Source: Candidatus Roizmanbacteria bacterium (GTDB lineage Bacteria; Patescibacteriota; Microgenomatia; UBA1406; GWC2-37-13). From it: DNA of 9,101 bases. The notes beneath the pieces are model-generated. The model was not told where the DNA came from. It made no database searches and saw only the letters and a program-made list of their open reading frames with translations. Positions 1-6,917 of the stretch are shown piece by piece. Position 1 is the first letter of the stretch, and each line of letters begins with the position of its first letter. A program made the translations under genes and the position numbers. Where the stretch lies: positions 1 through 9,101 of the forward strand of contig JAPLYQ010000132.1 of NCBI GenBank assembly GCA_026395475.1, written 5' to 3'.

Positions 1-1150
1 TAAGATATTGAATAATTACATATTTTGAGTATCTTTGATATCCTCCAAAATTTTCATCTCCTCCATCTCCATTTAGTGCAACTGTGACTTCTCTTTTTGT
101 TTCTTTACATAGAAACCATGTAGGAATCATTGCTGGATCTGCATATGGCTCTTCGAAGAAATATGAAATATGAGGGAGTTCTCCCAATGATTGTGAATTA
201 ATGATTATCTCATGATGAACTGTATTATATTTACTTGCAACTAATCGAGCATATGGGAGTTCATTGTATTCTGGAGCCTCAAAACCTATTGAAAATGTTT
301 TAACAGGCTGATTTAATTGTTCGCTCATAAGAGCGACTATAAGTGATGAATCTATTCCCCCAGAAAGATGAGCTCCGAGGGGAACATCACTTCTCAAGCG
401 CATTTTAACTGAGTTTTTTAATTCATCTAAAACATATTTTTTCGATTCATTTTCAGAAAGTGTTAATTTTGGAAAAAAACGCGGCTTCCAATATCTTTTT
501 TTCAAAATGTTTCCATCCTTTTTTACAATAAGATAGTGAGCGGGTTCGAGTTTATATATATTTTTAAACCCTGTTCTGGGCGATGGGACATATTGATAAG
601 TGAGAAATTCGTCAACAGCGATAGGATCAATTTCTTTAGAAATTGAGGGATCTTTCAATATCGCCTTCAATTCTGAACTAAAAATAAAGTAATTATTGTC
701 GGCATAATATTTAAGGGGTTTTTTTCCAAGGTGATCTCTCGCGATGAATAATTCACCACTATCAGAGTTCCATATTGCAAAAGCAAACATGCCGCGGAGC
801 TCATTTAAACAAGAAGGGCCCATTTTTTCAAATAATTGCAATACCACCTCAGTATCGGTATTAGAATGAAAATGATGTTTTTTTAGGAGAGTTTTTCTTA
901 GCTCTAAATAATTAAAAATTTCGCCATTAAAAACAATCCGTAGATTCTTTTTTTTGTTAGACATTGGCATGTGTCCTGCGTTGGATAAGTCAATAATAGA
1001 TAGTCTCTTTGAACCTAGAAATATACATTTGTCTTCGTATATCCCTGAGTCGTCTGGGCCACGGTGAGTAAGAGTATCTAAGCAGTCGATTAGCATCGGA
1101 GACTCATTTATTTTCTTATGAAAATACATTTTTCCAAAAATTCCGCACAT
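1..1150 (-). CDS. asnB: Asparagine synthase (glutamine-hydrolysing) / AsnB-type amidotransferase, 3' end outside window
   Basis: Partial gene: 383 codons are visible, against roughly 600 or more in the family, and the C-terminus lies beyond position 1. The start is firm because the protein opens MCGIFG, and Cys2 must be exposed after Met removal to serve as the class II glutaminase nucleophile. The N-terminal glutaminase domain shows HRGPDDSG (29-36), RLSIIDLS (49-56), NGEIFNY (75-81) and LRGMFAFAIW (118-127). The synthetase domain shows the ATP-pyrophosphatase loop SGGIDSS (263-269) and NGDGGDENFGGY (360-371). Family knowledge: ammonia from glutamine is passed to an AMP-activated carboxylate, classically aspartate. 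In polysaccharide loci, AsnB paralogues are often proposed to amidate uronic acids of the glycan, and the surroundings favour that here, but the substrate cannot be read from sequence. It diverges from the epimerase gene with a 45-base gap. Fold and mechanism are near certain; the physiological substrate is not. Confidence 0.95.
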   Translation of the reverse strand, partial: MCGIFGKMYFHKKINESPMLIDCLDTLTHRGPDDSGIYEDKCIFLGSKRLSIIDLSNAGHMPMSNKKKNLRIVFNGEIFNYLELRKTLLKKHHFHSNTDTEVVLQLFEKMGPSCLNELRGMFAFAIWNSDSGELFIARDHLGKKPLKYYADNNYFIFSSELKAILKDPSISKEIDPIAVDEFLTYQYVPSPRTGFKNIYKLEPAHYLIVKKDGNILKKRYWKPRFFPKLTLSENESKKYVLDELKNSVKMRLRSDVPLGAHLSGGIDSSLIVALMSEQLNQPVKTFSIGFEAPEYNELPYARLVASKYNTVHHEIIINSQSLGELPHISYFFEEPYADPAMIPTWFLCKETKREVTVALNGDGGDENFGGYQRYSKYVIIQYL

Positions 1151-1156
1151 ACTTTT

Positions 1157-1186
1157 TTGAGGTTAAATGCCAAATTATAGTATAGA
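1157..1186 (+). promoter_or_regulatory. Candidate promoter for the epimerase gene, giving a near-leaderless mRNA
   Basis: TTGAGG at 1157-1162 (4 of 6 to TTGACA) is followed after 18 bases by TATAGA at 1181-1186 (4 of 6 to TATAAT). An overlapping alternative -10, TAGAAT at 1183-1188, matches 5 of 6. Either would start transcription within a few bases of the ATG at 1196, which agrees with the absence of any Shine-Dalgarno sequence. Weak evidence, because the region is A+T rich throughout. Confidence 0.25.
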
Positions 1187-1202
1187 ATATCGTATATGGC
1201 GA
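1174..1202 (-). promoter_or_regulatory. Candidate sigma-70-like promoter for the asnB-type gene
   Basis: On the minus strand a perfect -10 hexamer TATAAT lies at 1179-1174. It is separated by exactly 17 bases from TCGCCA at 1202-1197, which matches 4 of 6 positions of TTGACA. Transcription would start near 1167 and leave a leader of under 20 bases with no recognisable Shine-Dalgarno sequence before the ATG at 1150. The -35 element overlaps the start codon of the divergent epimerase gene, so the two transcription units may interfere. In A+T-rich DNA such hexamers arise by chance, so this is tentative. Confidence 0.4.
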
Positions 1203-2089
1203 ATGTTGTTGTAACAGGAGGAGCCGGATTTATAGGGAGTAATCTAGTCGACAAATTGATAGCACAAAAGCACAAAGTATCAATAATCGATAACTTATCT
1301 ACCGGTCATAAGAAAAATATTAATCCTTTTGCCTCTTTTATTAATGTAGATGTTAGAAATTTTCCAGAAATTCTCAAAAGCATTAATAATATTGATTACA
1401 TATTCCACTTAGCAGCTCTTCCGCGAATACAAAGATCTATTTTAAATCCCATTGAGACAAGCGAGGTTAATGTCCAAGGAACTCTTAACATTCTTGAAGC
1501 TGCACGATTAAAAAAAACAAAAAAAGTGATTTTTGCATCTTCTAGTTCTGTATATGGTAATCAAAGTTATTTTCCTCTCACCGAAGACATGACTCCACAA
1601 CCACTCTCGCCATATTCATTACAAAAACTTATTGGAGAAAAGTATTGTCAGCTTTATAGTAAGCTTTACAACCTTGAGACGGTGTGTTTAAGATTTTTTA
1701 GTGTATACGGTCCTAGACAGAATGAAAAAGAATTATATGCAACCGTGATAGCAAAATTTCAATATCTCAAAAAGAGGAATAAACCATTACTTATAACTGG
1801 TAATGGGGAACAAACACGTGACTTCACTCATGTTGATGATATAGTTGAAGCGTGTATCTCAGTCTTAAATCCAACCACTCAAGCAAATGGTGAAGTTTAT
1901 AATGTATGTTCTTCAAAGTCATATTCAGTCAATAATCTGGCAAAAATGATGGGTGGCAACGCTATCTTCTTGCCTCATAAAGAAGGAGAAATACAAAATA
2001 TGGTTGGTGATTATGGTTTACTAAATAAAAAGACTGGATGGAAGCCAAATCATTATCTCGAAGACTACTTGAAGGTTATTTATAAATAA
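1196..2089 (+). CDS. NAD-dependent epimerase/dehydratase (extended SDR), probable UDP-hexose 4-epimerase
   Basis: A 297-residue extended short-chain dehydrogenase/reductase. The N-terminal Rossmann fold has TGGAGFIG (7-14) and an acidic residue after strand 2 in IIDNLSTG (30-37), which favours NAD over NADP. HLAALPRIQRS (71-81) is the family's HxAA segment. The catalytic residues are the Ser cluster ASSSSVYG (114-121) and YSLQK (Tyr140, Lys144). RFFSVYGPRQ (166-175) and GNGEQTRDFTHVDDI (202-216) are the usual sugar-nucleotide-binding segments. These motifs resemble UDP-glucose and UDP-GlcNAc 4-epimerases (GalE/WbpP type), though UDP-glucuronate epimerases and 4,6-dehydratases share many of them. 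The length is slightly short for the group (often 305-340) but nothing appears missing. It would act in the cytoplasm to make a sugar donor for the neighbouring glycosyltransferases. The start is the only sensible one, placing the Gly-rich loop six residues from Met; no Shine-Dalgarno sequence is present. The next gene follows after 29 bases on the same strand. Confidence 0.92.
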   Translation: MANVVVTGGAGFIGSNLVDKLIAQKHKVSIIDNLSTGHKKNINPFASFINVDVRNFPEILKSINNIDYIFHLAALPRIQRSILNPIETSEVNVQGTLNILEAARLKKTKKVIFASSSSVYGNQSYFPLTEDMTPQPLSPYSLQKLIGEKYCQLYSKLYNLETVCLRFFSVYGPRQNEKELYATVIAKFQYLKKRNKPLLITGNGEQTRDFTHVDDIVEACISVLNPTTQANGEVYNVCSSKSYSVNNLAKMMGGNAIFLPHKEGEIQNMVGDYGLLNKKTGWKPNHYLEDYLKVIYK

Positions 2090-2118
2090 GTTTTATTTAA
2101 ATCAATCATTGCATATAG

Positions 2119-3237
2119 ATGAAAATACTTATTTTTGTAAAAAGTTTAGATGGGGGGACTGGCACATTCGTTGAGGGGATATTAAGGCTGAATAAATATA
2201 AGAATATGGTGCCGATTGGTGTTTTGGCACTTGAAGAACCAACATACAGAAAAATTCCATACGATGCTCAATTTATTCATAGTAAAAATTACTACTCACA
2301 AAACTATGGTTTTACCTTACCATCGATAGTTTCATTTATAAAAGAATGCATAGTCGTTAAGAACACAATTGGCGAAATTAATCCGCAAATTATATTAGCT
2401 GTTGATGTTCAATGTAATATTCTAGCTCTTTTGTATCAACTATTATTTTATCCACACCTTAAAGTCATTGCGTCAACCCATATTCAATTAAGTGCGACTT
2501 TACAACACAAAGCATCAATCCTATTGAATACAGTGCTAAGAAAGCTAATTACATTTTTATATAATCGAGCCGATGCAATCGTTGTTGTGTCAAATGGTGT
2601 AAAAACCGATCTCATTTCACATTTTCGCATAAAGAGAAAAATCACCGTTATTCATAATGGAGTGCTATTAATGAAGGTGAGGGCTATTCATAGGGAAAAT
2701 ATAAAAAATAGGATACTTTCTATTGGGAGATTAGTTCCTCAAAAAGACTTTATAACCTTAATTTATGCATTTGCAGAATTAATTGAGGATATCCCAGATG
2801 CCCAACTTACGATCGTAGGAGATGGGATTCAAAAAAAGATATTAATCAGTCTTGTTAAATATCTAAAATTAGGAAAAAAAGTTGTCTTTAAGGGGTGGAA
2901 GCATATAAACTCAAAATATTTTAATAACACAGATATTTTTATACTATCATCATTCCGTGAAGGTTTTCCATATGTTCTTCTTGAAGCAATGAATGCTGGT
3001 GTACCCATCATTTCTACCGATTCACCTTTTGGTCCAAAAGAGCTTTTAGAAAATGATAAATATGGAATAGTGATACCGATGAAGGATATTACAAAAATGA
3101 GCTCTGCAATGAAATTTTTGTTCAACAATAAAAAAGCATATGAATACTATGCAAAAAAAGCCACACTTAGGGCTCGTACTTTTGCACTTCGATTTATGCT
3201 TAATAAGTATAAAAAACTCATTACTGAGATTGATTAG
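2119..3237 (+). CDS. GT4-family glycosyltransferase
   Basis: A 372-residue protein with the GT-B two-domain layout of GT4 retaining glycosyltransferases. The N-terminal acceptor domain starts MKILIFVKSLDGGTGTFV, the Gly-rich loop next to strand 1. The hinge and C-terminal domain show VVVSNGVK (155-162), VIHNGV (177-182), SIGRLVPQKD (201-210) and IVGDGI (232-237). FREGFPYVLLEAMNAG (279-294) holds the EX7E motif (Glu281, Glu289), which binds the donor nucleotide-sugar. STDSPFGPKELL (299-310) is the D-x-P/K-x-G-P-K/R-E segment shared with the 3248-4462 protein, so the two probably belong to related subfamilies. No signal peptide or membrane segment is evident, which fits a cytoplasmic, membrane-associated enzyme. 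Donor and acceptor sugars cannot be predicted. The gene follows the epimerase by 29 bases and is probably co-transcribed with it. It has no Shine-Dalgarno sequence before its ATG. It ends 10 bases from a converging gene. Confidence 0.92.
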   Translation: MKILIFVKSLDGGTGTFVEGILRLNKYKNMVPIGVLALEEPTYRKIPYDAQFIHSKNYYSQNYGFTLPSIVSFIKECIVVKNTIGEINPQIILAVDVQCNILALLYQLLFYPHLKVIASTHIQLSATLQHKASILLNTVLRKLITFLYNRADAIVVVSNGVKTDLISHFRIKRKITVIHNGVLLMKVRAIHRENIKNRILSIGRLVPQKDFITLIYAFAELIEDIPDAQLTIVGDGIQKKILISLVKYLKLGKKVVFKGWKHINSKYFNNTDIFILSSFREGFPYVLLEAMNAGVPIISTDSPFGPKELLENDKYGIVIPMKDITKMSSAMKFLFNNKKAYEYYAKKATLRARTFALRFMLNKYKKLITEID

Positions 3238-3247
3238 GTATATATCA

Positions 3248-4462
3248 TTAAATATTAGTTATGAGTTCCTTATATTGACTACCTATTTTTTTTATTGAAT
3301 ATGATTTAGCACGTTCAAGAGATCTTTTTTCATATGTTGATAGGGCATTTTTATCTTGCATAAACTGATCAATATCTTTGGCAACGCGCCTTAAGAGCGA
3401 ATGGTTTTGATTCAAAATAGGCATAAGCACTCCGTACATTGAATAATGTAGAGAAATCGTTTTATCCTTATATGTGTTTATATTGGCAAGTATCTCACGT
3501 GGGCCATATTTACAATCAGTACTTATCACAGGGACTCCGCATGCTAACGCTTCTATAAGAACATTTCCAAAGCCCTCATATAACGAAGGAAGAATAAATA
3601 TTTTTGAGTTATATATATATTTATATACATTTTTTGTTTCATGACCTAAAAAAATTACATCATTTTGCAAATGATGTTGCCTAACTAAATTACTAAGAGG
3701 TTTTAATAAACTTCCTTTTCCTAAAATGCATAACTTAAGGTATTTATTGTGAGCCAATGCTTTTAGTTCTTTAAAAAGAATTATGAGGCTATAGTGGTTT
3801 TTTTGAGCCTCTAATCGGCCAATTGTTAATACCACCTCATATTTTTTGAATAAATATGAGTGTTCCCTAGGCAGTTGATACTTTATATCTGATTTGATTC
3901 GAGGAAGATCAAGCCCATGCGTAATAGTTACCAATTTATTAGTATTAATTTTATAACCATCTTTAATCAATTGAGCAAGCCCATATGAGACACAGACAAT
4001 TTGCGAACATTGAGAGAATACACATTTAATCAATATGGTGTGAATTTTTTTCAATGTCCATGACATATTGGCCATTTCGAGGGTAAGATTATTTTCGACG
4101 ATAAGCACGCTTTTTATATGAAAATATTTTGCAAAAACAACCGATACATAATAAGGCAAGTAATGAGGGACGCCAAAAAGAACAGAGTATTGACCATTTT
4201 TAATTATTGACCCAAGCTTAATTAATGCAAATATGAAAAAAAAAGGAAGAAATAAAAAAGGAATTTTAGACTTTTGATTCGTCAAACTTACTATATTTTT
4301 TATTTCAGGATACGCGTCTTTATAGTCGTTGATATTTTTAAACATAATAATATCCGCTTCGACACCTACAGTTTTCAAATTCTTTACAAGAAGAATAATA
4401 TTCTTTTCTGCACCTCCACCAGATAATGAATATGTTATAAATGCGACTTTATTTTTAATCAT
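3248..4462 (-). CDS. GT4-family glycosyltransferase
   Basis: A 404-residue GT-B glycosyltransferase of family GT4. The N-terminal domain has FITYSLSGGGAEKN (8-21), a Gly-rich loop plus AEK typical of GT4 enzymes in O-antigen and capsule loci. A hydrophobic stretch at about 68-82 (PFLFLPFFFIFALIK) may mediate membrane association. Later motifs are VCVSYG (156-161), ITHGLD (180-185), TIGRLEAQKNH (213-223), CILGKG (245-250), SLYEGFGNVLIEALACG (293-309) with EX7E residues Glu296 and Glu304, and STDCKYGPREIL (314-325). The last is like segments seen in N-acetylhexosamine-transferring GT4 proteins, but I would not assign a sugar from it. Last gene of the minus-strand unit: its ATG at 4462 overlaps the stop of the upstream polymerase/ligase gene by 8 bases, so translational coupling is likely; no Shine-Dalgarno sequence is visible. 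Confidence 0.92.
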   Translation of the reverse strand: MIKNKVAFITYSLSGGGAEKNIILLVKNLKTVGVEADIIMFKNINDYKDAYPEIKNIVSLTNQKSKIPFLFLPFFFIFALIKLGSIIKNGQYSVLFGVPHYLPYYVSVVFAKYFHIKSVLIVENNLTLEMANMSWTLKKIHTILIKCVFSQCSQIVCVSYGLAQLIKDGYKINTNKLVTITHGLDLPRIKSDIKYQLPREHSYLFKKYEVVLTIGRLEAQKNHYSLIILFKELKALAHNKYLKLCILGKGSLLKPLSNLVRQHHLQNDVIFLGHETKNVYKYIYNSKIFILPSLYEGFGNVLIEALACGVPVISTDCKYGPREILANINTYKDKTISLHYSMYGVLMPILNQNHSLLRRVAKDIDQFMQDKNALSTYEKRSLERAKSYSIKKIGSQYKELITNI

Positions 4463-5741
4463 TATTTAATTTTATGTTTTCAATTATTCCGCGAAAAAAC
4501 CAAAACGGGATGAAAAATGAGAAGTACATCCAAGGATTAAAAAATGCAAAGATAAAATATCCCCAAAAAATTGAAATATATATTTTTATATCCATAAACC
4601 CTTTTTTTAATATAAAGGGTATATCTGTAAATATGAAATAGGATAACAGCCCTACAAAAGATAAAAGACCTATTATCCCCGTTGTAGCAAATAGACCAAA
4701 AAAAATATTATGTGGATCATCAATAACAATAAATTTTTTATTCATACCTCCTCCTGCTGGGGAATATTGATTAGCAATCTTTTCAGCATTAGAAAGATTG
4801 TCGTAGTAATTTCCCAGCCCAACTCCACTTACAATATGCTCTTTTCCCATTTGAAAGGCACTCATCAGATATGAAATTCTACTATTTTGGATAATAACCT
4901 CATTAGGTTTATCTTCAACAAGAAAACGATCGTAGACATTTTGACCAACTATTACCAAAGTGATTGCACTGCTAATTGTAAATATTAAAATGAGAAGGGC
5001 TCCCAAAGCTAGAGTATATTTTCTCAATGTCTTGAATATAAAAAATGACATTAATATGGAATATAAACATATTATAAATTTTGTTCTCCAACTTGAAAGA
5101 ATAACTAGGAATAAAATAGCAATCAACATAAGGGCATATGTAAATTTCAAAAAAATATTCTTTGTTGTCATAGCAGCATTAAGCAACATTGGAATAAGAG
5201 CTTCATCCATAGTGTCTCCAAAATATCGCCTACGAGACGACTGATATTCGACAAACTGCATAGCGGTAATATTAAGAAATGGTCTAAAAATATCGATGAT
5301 ATGTTGAGCAAATATATAAATATATTGATAGAATAGACCTCCTACACTTGAAATCAAAAATACTCCTATAAGAATATGGAAATCATCTTTTTGTACGTTA
5401 AGGATAGTAAAGAAGAGTAATAAGCTTAAAACAAGGTCCTTGTAAACATTCAAGAATGAACCCAAGTTTATAACATGCATTATTGAAGCGCTTTGAGAGG
5501 CAAAGTATATTACTAATAATAAGTGAAGTGTGTATTTACGCTTAAATATATTACTTTTGTTTCTATTAAGAAAAAATAATATGAAAAAGGACACAATAAT
5601 ACATAATCGAATAATATTAAAACTGTTGCTTTTTTCTAAGCTAGGGATAAAATAGAAGGGAGGAAGCTTCATTAATACTATTGCCACTGTTAAGAGTAGC
5701 AAATATACCCTCCTTTTAATTTTATAGAGCATTTTGAACAT
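4455..5741 (-). CDS. O-antigen polymerase/ligase family membrane protein (Wzy/WaaL type)
   Basis: A 428-residue integral membrane protein from the start chosen here, with about 11 hydrophobic segments. The largest hydrophilic loop (about 267-344) lies before the last three segments, the layout of the Wzy_C (O-antigen ligase) family. Within or near it are SSWRTKF (216-222), SRISY (287-291), GVGLGNY (306-312) and DDPHNIFFGL (341-350); the PHN histidine region is characteristic and implicated in catalysis. It should act on the outer face of the inner membrane, joining lipid-linked repeat units (Wzy) or transferring glycan to an acceptor (WaaL); sequence alone does not separate these. The frame is open upstream to an ATG at 5795, but that would overlap the preceding gene by 74 bases and add a polar-mixed tail (MHIWIQIHIINN). 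ATG at 5741 (overlap 20) or 5732 (overlap 11) is more natural. The 3' end overlaps the next glycosyltransferase start by 8 bases. Confidence 0.85.
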   Translation of the reverse strand: MFKMLYKIKRRVYLLLLTVAIVLMKLPPFYFIPSLEKSNSFNIIRLCIIVSFFILFFLNRNKSNIFKRKYTLHLLLVIYFASQSASIMHVINLGSFLNVYKDLVLSLLLFFTILNVQKDDFHILIGVFLISSVGGLFYQYIYIFAQHIIDIFRPFLNITAMQFVEYQSSRRRYFGDTMDEALIPMLLNAAMTTKNIFLKFTYALMLIAILFLVILSSWRTKFIICLYSILMSFFIFKTLRKYTLALGALLILIFTISSAITLVIVGQNVYDRFLVEDKPNEVIIQNSRISYLMSAFQMGKEHIVSGVGLGNYYDNLSNAEKIANQYSPAGGGMNKKFIVIDDPHNIFFGLFATTGIIGLLSFVGLLSYFIFTDIPFILKKGFMDIKIYISIFWGYFIFAFFNPWMYFSFFIPFWFFRGIIENIKLNND

Positions 5742-6894
5742 GAGCAATAATTTTAAAAAGTTGTTTATAATGTGAATTTGTATCCAAATATGCACTTGAA
5801 GCTCTCCTTATTATACTTTTCTTAATATGAAAACGACCTGAGTTTAGTTTATATAAGATATTTTTTAGGTCGTTTACGTCTTTATATTTGTACCCATTTC
5901 TTCCATCGTTAATTAAACTTGAAAAAGTCCCCAGATTAGGAGCAATGACTGGTGTTCCAACCGAGAATGATTCTAGCGCTACATTTGGTAAAACATCAAA
6001 CCACAACGAAGGCATAATTAATGCTAATGAATTTTCAAGATAATGCATAACCCTCCTCCTTAAAAGACTTCCTTTATACGTGACGTTTGAACAATTTTTT
6101 ATTAATGAAGATACTTCATTTTTTAATGGACCATTGCCTAAAATAATTAAATGGATATTTTCAAACCTTTTTAATTTAAAAATTTCAATAAGTTTTTTAA
6201 TTCCTTTTTCCTCAGATAACCTTCCTGCATAAAGAAAATAGTGAAACTTTGTATCTTTTTCAACTTTCTCATAATTTGATAATGGGAAAGCAAAAGTCTT
6301 GATTACTCGTGATTTACTTTCAGGGATATAAAAATATTTTTTTATGTATTTTTCTATGAAGTTAGAAGGAAAAATATATATATTTACATTTTGAAAACTT
6401 TTAATAATATATTTGTGAAAATATATAGAAAGTGCAAAGAGTAGTGATGAAACACGGGATTGATTATAACACCCAAAAAGCACAGAATAATACGGTATTT
6501 TTTTTGATACACACAACTCACAAACTTTGCTATTTCTATACAGGTTGGTCTTAGGACACACAAGGCGGTAATTAGAAATACGTTGAATAATAGGAATTCC
6601 TTGCTTTTTTAGGGCCCAGTATACAGTTGGACCAATAAGGGGGAATATGTTTTGTACCAATGCGACATCTGGATGCTTTTTTTGTACTAAATCTTTTATG
6701 TCCTTCATTATAGAAGGGTTCCAAAATAGATAGAAAACAATTAAAAATTTATCTTTTATACTAGCCTTTTTTGTGTCTTTACTATATTGGATTATTGTGT
6801 GCCCTTCAGCCCTGAGTAGTTTCGAAATATTTTGAACGTAGGTTTCTTCGCCTCCAAGATAACGATATTTGTTATGAATAAGAAGAATTTTCAT
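5722..6894 (-). CDS. GT4-family glycosyltransferase with four-cysteine insert
   Basis: A 390-residue GT-B glycosyltransferase, GT4 family. It starts MKILLIHNKYRYLGGEET (Gly-rich loop with GGEE at 14-17), a hallmark of a common bacterial GT4 subgroup. That subgroup also carries a Cys-containing insert after NYRLVCP; here the cysteines are Cys113, Cys125, Cys128 and Cys142, spaced like a possible metal site. The donor-binding half shows LYAGRLSEEKG (221-231), ILGNGPL (251-257) and SLWFDVLPNVALESFSVGTPVIAP (296-319, interrupted only for emphasis: Asp300 and Glu308 occupy the EX7E positions). The first Glu is thus replaced by Asp, a conservative change also known in some active GT4 proteins. The enzyme should be cytoplasmic; sugars unknown. 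It is the first gene of the minus-strand unit and overlaps the polymerase/ligase start. Its ATG faces the divergent radical SAM gene across 23 bases. A TACAAT hexamer at 6907-6902 lies 7 bases from the ATG, hinting at a leaderless transcript. Confidence 0.9.
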   Translation of the reverse strand: MKILLIHNKYRYLGGEETYVQNISKLLRAEGHTIIQYSKDTKKASIKDKFLIVFYLFWNPSIMKDIKDLVQKKHPDVALVQNIFPLIGPTVYWALKKQGIPIIQRISNYRLVCPKTNLYRNSKVCELCVSKKIPYYSVLFGCYNQSRVSSLLFALSIYFHKYIIKSFQNVNIYIFPSNFIEKYIKKYFYIPESKSRVIKTFAFPLSNYEKVEKDTKFHYFLYAGRLSEEKGIKKLIEIFKLKRFENIHLIILGNGPLKNEVSSLIKNCSNVTYKGSLLRRRVMHYLENSLALIMPSLWFDVLPNVALESFSVGTPVIAPNLGTFSSLINDGRNGYKYKDVNDLKNILYKLNSGRFHIKKSIIRRASSAYLDTNSHYKQLFKIIAHVQNAL

Positions 6895-6917
6895 GGCCTA
6901 TATTGTATCATTATCCA

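Noticed and set aside
2829..3128. Open frame of 99 codons on the minus strand
   Set aside because: Lies wholly inside the plus-strand GT4 gene opposite its conserved EX7E region; no recognisable family and explained as an antisense shadow.
3221..3260. Bidirectional terminator between the converging glycosyltransferase genes
   Set aside because: Only short A/T palindromes are present; no stable stem can be supported.
4960..5244. Open frame of 94 codons on the plus strand
   Set aside because: Opposite transmembrane segments of the polymerase/ligase gene; no motif, no ribosome binding site.
5742..5795. Longer N-terminus for the polymerase/ligase (ATG at 5795)
   Set aside because: Would overlap the preceding glycosyltransferase gene by 74 bases and add residues unlike the family; starts at 5741 or 5732 are more plausible.
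6903..6917. TTG start for the radical SAM gene
   Set aside because: Two in-frame ATG codons follow within 21 bases, and no Shine-Dalgarno sequence favours TTG; the extra residues MYHYP add no recognisable feature.
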